Assembly: GCF_901709675.1 (NCBI RefSeq)
Contig: NC_051088.1
Span: 19,417,193-19,481,192, forward strand
Origin: Syngnathus acus
Lineage: Eukaryota > Chordata > Actinopteri > Syngnathiformes > Syngnathidae
Direction of reading: 5' to 3'
DNA: 64,000 nt
Of the stretch, positions 59,201 to 64,000 are shown in pieces. Under the pieces are notes generated by a model that was given only the letters and a program-made list of their open reading frames with translations, did no database searches and was not told the DNA's origin. Positions within the stretch are counted from its first letter, which is position 1, and each line of letters opens with the position of its first letter. Made by a program: the position numbers and the translations under genes.

Positions 59201-60935
59201 GAAAATACAATAGATTCTCTAATCACGGTTCTATACCAGTGGTGCGGGGCAATTTACAAAAAAAAAAAAAAAATCACAAAATATTCTGCCTCACCCAATT
59301 ATTCCCAATATTTTTTGGTCTCAAATACAGATATGGCATCCACCAGAGATTTTGAATAGGTTATACCCAGTTCTTACCGTAATAAACCTTAAAATATTAT
59401 CGGGCTGACTTCTTTTTCCAACCTCAAACATGAAAGCACTTGCCCCACTTTCAATTTACAAACAATCACTTAAAAGTGATAATCTTCTGACATGGACTCC
59501 CCCAACATGAACAAAGGGACGGGAGGAAAGACAGACCAATTTAAAAGATTGCGGGAGGGAAACAAAGCAAGCCAGTCGGCTACTAGTTATCAGTCGGGCC
59601 CAAAATGGCCCTTTAATTAAAAACAGGAGGTAATGAACACACTGGGGAATGTGATTAGCAGCTAATGCCTCATGCTGTGAACTGATGGGTCTCCCTGGTC
59701 AGCCTTTTGAAAGTTAGAGTGGATGGAACACTGCTGCGTGAGGAAATCAGAGACCATTGACCTCTATGGAAATCAACAATTAGTAGGGCTTTTATTCCTG
59801 TTGATAACTTTGGATCTGGCTTCTTAGTACTGGAGGCTGGTCCCAGATGATCCTTGTGTCGAATACAGTCTTGCACATTGCTTTTGGTTCATCAAAAAGT
59901 CTGCGATTCACTTGCAAAGGGAGTTGGGCAGATTGAGCTGGGAGAGCTTGTCTTGGAGTAGAACTGGGAGGATGGAGTTAAAGGGCTGAGCTGAAGTGGC
60001 ATAGTTTCCAGAGGAGTCTCAATGCTGCAGAGGTGAACGGCCAGGTTGATTGCATTGTCTACTGTGATTGACTTGAATTTTGGGAGCACAATGTGGTCAA
60101 CTTCATGACTACACTGATGTCTGCAACTGTGATACAGTCTAATGTTTAAGTCTCGAAACGCAGGGCCATTCTTTTTTCGCATCCATTCATACGTAAACAA
60201 TATAAATATAATATAAAATATGCTAGCCTGCATTTTCAAGCGAGCTCCAGCTTGTTTACAAACTAAGGGGTCCATCCTGCAGAATATGCATTGGACGACA
60301 AGGTTAAAATGTATAACTTCAGATACCAGGTTGGCTCAAGTAGAAAGAAACTGTTGAGCCTTCCAAATCAATGAATTCATTTAGGTCCAAAACAAATCTT
60401 TTATCCATTAGGCAAATAATGAATGCGACTGATCCACTGATCGGAAGGAGCTTACTGATAAACTGTGTGTGAAACCTCTAAAACCTCACTAGGACAGGAG
60501 CAGTAATCCTGCTAGCCACAATATGCTAAACAATGTGCGAGTCTGTCCAAGCCTCATCATTTTTCGTTGGACACTTTGCTCTCTATGCTGCAGTGTGAGC
60601 ATTAATTTGAATATATTACAAGTCCACAGAGAGGCTGAAAAGCAAAATTGGGTCTTCTCCACTACACTGCTATTTAGTTGTCTGCAAGTTTTACCCATAC
60701 TTAATGATCTGGGAATTGGTTTCTCTAGGTTCGGGGTTGTTCTTCATATATACATAAAATTAAGCAGTTATCGGTGATGTGTTAAGGATGAGTTGTCCTA
60801 CCTTCCAGAAGTTGTCAACCTTGCCGTAGACTAGAGACTGATTTTGTCTCTTGATGTCATCAATGTGTTTGATGTCGCTGGCATTAAGATGTTGCTCCAC
60901 TACAAAGCCCAGGAAGCTGTTGTCTGGAGTGTGAG
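50095..60935 (-). CDS. mgat5: mgat5, N-acetylglucosaminyltransferase V (C-terminal 7 exons; 5' end outside window)
   Basis: Golgi type II membrane glycosyltransferase that adds the beta-1,6 GlcNAc branch to N-glycans from UDP-GlcNAc. The window holds the last 325 codons (human total about 741 by memory): exons 60935-60802, 54716-54567, 51982-51836, 51743-51627, 50727-50653, 50551-50394 and 50293-50095, all GT-AG and in frame. Signature stretches are FLGFVVEQHLNASDIKHID, NHGILSGRDLQFLLRETK, LFVGLSFPYEGPAPLEAIAN (the donor-sugar half of the GT-B catalytic domain), EFTCEGMLQRVNAFIENQ and the Cys-rich end CAGAHQSLKRICPCRDYMKG to CKTCL. Many paired cysteines fit the disulfide-rich C-terminal lobe. 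The ending and the synteny with tmem163 favour mgat5 over mgat5b. Membrane anchor and acceptor-binding region lie right of the window. Confidence 0.97.
50394..50551 (-). CDS. mgat5: mgat5 penultimate exon
   Basis: 52 codons plus 2 nt: DFCHGQVMWPPLSALQMKMA to HLNKDKDLA. Ends in phase 2 with AG/GTGGTG. Flanking introns are about 100 bases each. Confidence 0.97.
50653..50727 (-). CDS. mgat5: mgat5 exon
   Basis: 25 codons, IEPYLPFEFTCEGMLQRVNA to FIENQ. Donor CAG/GTACAT. Confidence 0.97.
50820..50827 (+). repeat. hAT target-site duplication (left)
   Basis: TTCTAGTG, identical to 51168-51175. Confidence 0.9.
50828..51167. mobile_element. non-autonomous hAT transposon (MITE)
   Basis: 340 bases ending GAGTTTGACACCCCTG, whose mirror CAGGGGTGTCAAACTC is present at the left with two changes. 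The 8-base target duplication TTCTAGTG flanks it perfectly (50820-50827 and 51168-51175). Internal GGCCCGCGAA words are mirrored near both ends, and the centre is AT-rich without coding capacity. Terminal sequence and duplication length are those of hAT elements of the common CAGGGGTGTCAAAC type. Confidence 0.92.
51168..51175 (+). repeat. hAT target-site duplication (right)
   Basis: TTCTAGTG, identical to 50820-50827. Confidence 0.9.
51627..51743 (-). CDS. mgat5: mgat5 exon
   Basis: 39 codons, LTSQHPYAEVYIGQPHVWTV to ILSQK. Donor AAG/GTAAGC. Confidence 0.97.
51836..51982 (-). CDS. mgat5: mgat5 exon (nucleotide-sugar site)
   Basis: 49 codons starting LFVGLSFPYEGPAPLEAIAN and ending GKPTLRE; the PYEGPAPLEA segment is part of the UDP-GlcNAc pocket in this family. 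Donor GAG/GTGACA. Confidence 0.97.
51983..54566. other. mgat5 intron, 2.6 kb, with Tc1 element
   Basis: Holds the Tc1-type element at 53005-53283; the rest is AT-rich and unremarkable. Confidence 0.65.
53005..53283 (+). mobile_element. internally deleted Tc1/mariner element
   Basis: 279 bases flanked by TA on both sides. The left end reads CAGTAGGGCAACAGTCAGCC and goes on to TATGCAAGTTCTCCCAC; the right end carries GGAGAACTCACACGATTGG and closes TTTGCCCCACTG, which mirror each other imperfectly. Between them is a 60-base relic of transposase coding sequence on the plus strand (HVQARLKFARNHLDDPEKD), where full Tc1 transposases have a similar ARL.FA..HLD.PE segment. The catalytic DDE residues are gone. 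It is a deletion derivative now relying on outside transposase, or dead. Confidence 0.88.
54567..54716 (-). CDS. mgat5: mgat5 exon
   Basis: 50 codons, DKKKYLDIIHSYMEIHGTVH onward to RETK, phase 0 both ends. Acceptor TGTCTTAG, donor AAG/GTTAGC. The acceptor is 55 bases from a tandem duplication. Confidence 0.97.
54771..55040 (+). repeat. tandem duplication in an mgat5 intron
   Basis: A unit of about 104 bases starting GTTTTGATTTCACGATGACC is followed by a second copy at 54875 and a third, shortened copy from about 54979 that begins at GATTTGGCTACAG. Shared words include TTGGCTACAGAAAAAAATAA and AAACAAACTGTGCA. Confidence 0.88.
58872..58885. promoter_or_regulatory. palindromic X-box (RFX) motif
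   Basis: GTTTCCATGGAAAC is a perfect palindrome and fits the full RFX inverted-repeat consensus. Position within an mgat5 intron suggests an enhancer site if it is functional. Confidence 0.4.
60802..60935 (-). CDS. mgat5: mgat5 exon (first in window)
   Basis: 44 codons after a split codon: HTPDNSFLGFVVEQHLNASD to VDNFWK. Acceptor TCCTTTCCAG, donor AAG/GTAGGA. Confidence 0.97.
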
Positions 60936-63900
60936 CTGGAAAGGAGAAAAGCAATGATTTATTTTCATACAAACTAAAGGAGTTTTTCATTATTCATTAT
61001 TTTGTTGGGTGCCTTAAATCAGAAGCTTTATGGCACTTTAAGTATTCCAAGGATAAAGATGACAGAATATGCCTCGGTATTTTTACACACATTTTACTCC
61101 TAATAAGAATCTAATTTTTGTGACAAGTTGGCACAGAAAGATGAAGGTCTGCACAGCACTACTCTTCCTGAATGCTGGCATTTTGCACCCTCTGTGATGC
61201 TTTGTTTTTAACAGACTTGTGATACTAAGGTAACTAAAACCCAGGCTGCATCCATTCCATGGGTGTACTTTGCTTCTCGCACAAAGAAGACAAGTGGTAT
61301 AGGAAATAGATGATTCAGTTGGAAATTAGAAAAGGATAGCCCAAGAAAAATAAAAGATAATTTGTTCTTGAAAGAGAGCAAAAAAAAAAAGTGTCTGGGA
61401 TTGTTATAGTGTGTATTTGTGGGAACCTAATACTGTGGTCAGACCAAATGCAAGCTAAACATTTCTGTCGGCCTGTTTCCATATATAGGCATTACAGTTT
61501 GCACGGTCAGGCGCAGTTGCGTGTCGTTTGAAGCAAAAATTTTGTTCCCTCTCCTATTTTGCTGAGGTGGGCTAAAGTAAACGTTTGGAGGCGGAGACAG
61601 ACACACACACATAATATCTGAGACTATATCACTGCGAAGAGCTTAGAAGTATACAACACAGCCAGTTTGCAACACAGGCCGGGGTCGAGACCAAAAAGGA
61701 GCAGGGAAATGGTGAGCGAGAAAGTGTAAGGAGATTGACTTGTTTCGAGCTGTTGAACTGTTAACCAAGATAGTTCAGCCAACACAATCACAGGTCACCA
61801 CATTGACTTGCATTATCTGTTTCTGTCAGAGAACCCCCTCCTCTTCTCCACTTAACGCAACCCTGATGTAGTCAGTCACTCCTGTCAACAAACACGCGAT
61901 ATTTCTCGTTCGGTCTGAACCTAGCATTATGGTGTTGCTGTGGTCTAAGGTGACTTACCAGAGGCCAATTTTGGTTGGCTTTTCCAAAGGAAATTGGTTT
62001 TGCAGAGAAAATAATAATGTTGGAACCTGTTCATGTTAAAACACCTGCTCTAAATCGCAAATGTATCTTAACTGATGTCCATAACTTAAATGCATGTGAT
62101 GTTTTGAGATGAATAATATGTTTCTCCAAAGAGTTTCATTTGTACAATGTGATTTTTTGTAAACTGTGATGCAAGCCTGTCTTAACTCAGGAGCCTGACA
62201 CACTTTCCTGTCTGGACATGTTGACTAAGTAAGACGTACGCTGTTTTTTGTCTGGGACGGGTGCCATACACGTGCTACTACTACGATGAAAGGTTGTCTT
62301 CACACTGCAAGTGATTACAAATGTCAGTAGTTGGCATGCAGTCTGGTTGCGGATCTGATTTTGTTCCGTTTGCTTTTGTACTGCCAAGCAATGTTACGCA
62401 CAGTGGAGGCTTTTGTCTGCTCTGCCATATGATTTCAGGAACTTTGTGTCACATGTGAGGGTTAGAGCACAGGAAGCTAAAAGCAGTAAGACCTGTCAGG
62501 CAATTCTAATTTAGAGTGTTTGTTAATGAGTTGTTTAACTTTATGAAGCCAAAATACCTGAAACAAACTCATTAACATTAATGTATTTATTATCTGTAAA
62601 AGGTTCTCCACCAGGTTGTAGGTTTAAACAACACAGAGGTCAAAAGGGCCACTTGGAAATTAGTCAACTTTAATTGATTGAAAAAGTGATTTTTTTACTT
62701 GTTCCAAGCAATTACAGTGGACTCCCCCTATATCGTGCTTGCTGTCAGTCAAACCATCCAGCAACCACTCATTCTCGGCAGCCTGATCAATATTTTGAAG
62801 CTGATGTAATGCCTCCTCGGCTGTTTACGTTTTTCTTTTTATAGACCACGGTGACACCCAGCGGGTCTTAAAAAAAAAAAAAGGCAATGCTGATTTACAG
62901 TGAAATGAAATAGATTTATTAGATTGACGGTCAAGTAGTTGAAGGAATCATGACAAGTCGTAAATATTTTGAAATTCAGTGAAATTGCCATTGATTTGGA
63001 AAATAGTTTAGTATTTGTCAAGATTTTGGGGTGGGCCACAACAGTAGAATAAAACGGCTCTCTACATTCAGGGCCAAAATAACAGCAATTTGTAGTAACA
63101 TGACAATTTCTGAAGCAGTTACTTGAAGATCAAAATGATAAGTTTGGACCTTGACTCGGCACAGAAGAGGGAGAAAATATTTTGCGTTTGAATTATTAAC
63201 TGTGGCCGACTGGTTAGCACATTCCCCTGACCTTCAGAGGTCTTGAGTTCAGGTCCGAGCTCCAACCTTCTTGTGTGACGTTTGCAAATGTGGCCTGTGC
63301 TCTGTTTTCTCTGGGCACTGTGGCTTCCTTTCACGTTCCAAAAACATGGTGGGTAAACTGAAGACTGAATTATCCGTAGGTGTGAATGTGAAAGAGAATG
63401 GTCGTCTCTGTATGTGCCCAGTAATTGGCTGCCAACCAGTCCAGGATATACACCACCTCTCGCCCAAAGTTAGCTGGGATATGCTCCAGGACACACTAGT
63501 AAGGTTGAGCACTCCAGAAAATGGAAAAATGATTGAATTATCTACATTTGCCACAGTTGCTTTGCATGAAATGAAATATGAAAAGAACTATATTCCTATT
63601 TTCTTTTTTACAATTATTTATTAGTTGTGGTGTTTGTAATCAGGGGTGGGGCACCCAGAAGGAATGTGGGTACAACAAGTACAAGCTAATCCTTGTGCAA
63701 TGTAGAACTGCACACGCTAATCAGTGCTGATCGTTGCCAACTATGCCCTTGTTACCGGCTGATTAGGGCGGGTATTTAAACCCTGCAAGCCCATCAGTCT
63801 GCAGTGGTTCGTCTGCCTCGATACACTTGGTTCTGTTCTGCCATGAGTTTTGTCCGTTATGTACACCATTTTCAAATTTCTGTATGCATCCCAGCCTTCT

Positions 63901-64000
63901 TTTAGCCATATAGACAGTTATCGGAAGTGTCTTGTTGAGGGATTCATAGCGTGTGGTTTTCTCTCGACTTACGAAACATGGTGTTAAACTGCTGAGGATT
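60936..64000. other. mgat5 intron (right edge)
   Basis: No further mgat5 exon could be found before the window end. It holds the complete SINE at 63203-63536 and a repeat-like edge after about 63640 containing GCGGGTATTTAAACCCTGCA. Confidence 0.6.
63203..63536 (+). mobile_element. tRNA-derived SINE, full-length copy
   Basis: Head with TGGCCGACTGGTTAGCACA (A-box-like) and GAGTTCAGGTCCGAGCTC (B-box-like), then a body with TTCTCTGGGCACTGTGGCTT, TTCCAAAAACATG and AATTGGCTGCCAACCAGTCC, and a tail with GCTGGGATATGCTCCAGGAC ending in GAAAATGGAAAAATGATTG. Pol III box spacing and the shared body with the other fragments here define one SINE family. Confidence 0.85.

Larger units (their letters stand above)
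54717..60801. other. mgat5 intron, 6.1 kb
   Basis: Contains the tandem duplication at 54771-55040, a plus-strand 170-codon ORF at 55338-55850 without known similarity, and a palindromic RFX-type site at 58872-58885. No spliced exon recognised. Confidence 0.6.

Noticed and set aside
63203-63290. tRNA gene
   Set aside because: A- and B-box-like words are present, but no complete cloverleaf is seen and the sequence continues into a SINE body; it is a SINE head.

Overview
The window looks like nuclear DNA of a teleost fish, probably a percomorph. It holds short, intron-split exons with GT-AG borders, a low gene density, GT/CA microsatellites, and teleost-type repeats: L2-like tails ending in (TTGAC)n, tRNA-headed SINEs, hAT, Tc1 and other small inverted-repeat elements. 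I found no bacterial or viral gene cluster, tRNA, rRNA or CRISPR array.

Four protein-coding genes were rebuilt exon by exon, with reading frame and splice phase checked across every junction. (1) zranb3, plus strand, C-terminal seven exons (1550-16739); the 5' part lies left of the window. (2) ccnt2 (cyclin T2), minus strand, complete in nine coding exons (38882 down to 32301), 592 aa. (3) tmem163, plus strand, complete in eight exons (40140-46903), 283 aa. (4) mgat5, minus strand, last seven exons (60935 down to 50095); the 5' part lies right of the window. zranb3/ccnt2 and tmem163/mgat5 are tail to tail; ccnt2 and tmem163 are head to head with about 1.26 kb between start codons. The order matches the human 2q21 block MGAT5-TMEM163-CCNT2-ZRANB3, but ACMSD, MAP3K19 and RAB3GAP1, which I recall between these genes in human, are not visible.

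Between and inside the genes: 1-16.7 kb is mostly zranb3 introns, with an unrecognised minus-strand terminal exon plus polyA signal nested at 6955-7318. 16.7-31.5 kb is gene-free and carries repeats, including a 5'-truncated LINE with an open 263-codon reverse-transcriptase tail and a 9-bp target duplication. 31.5-38.9 kb is ccnt2, 38.9-40.1 kb a divergent promoter region, 40.1-47.8 kb tmem163. 48.4-50.1 kb holds a phase-compatible chain of small exon-like segments after the mgat5 stop. 50.1-64 kb is mgat5 with long repeat-rich introns.

The genes have unrelated roles: replication-fork remodelling (zranb3), transcription elongation (ccnt2), zinc transport (tmem163) and N-glycan branching (mgat5). 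They are linked by conserved synteny, not by a pathway. The best candidates for something undescribed are the nested minus-strand exon at 6989-7318 and the exon chain at 48457-50072.
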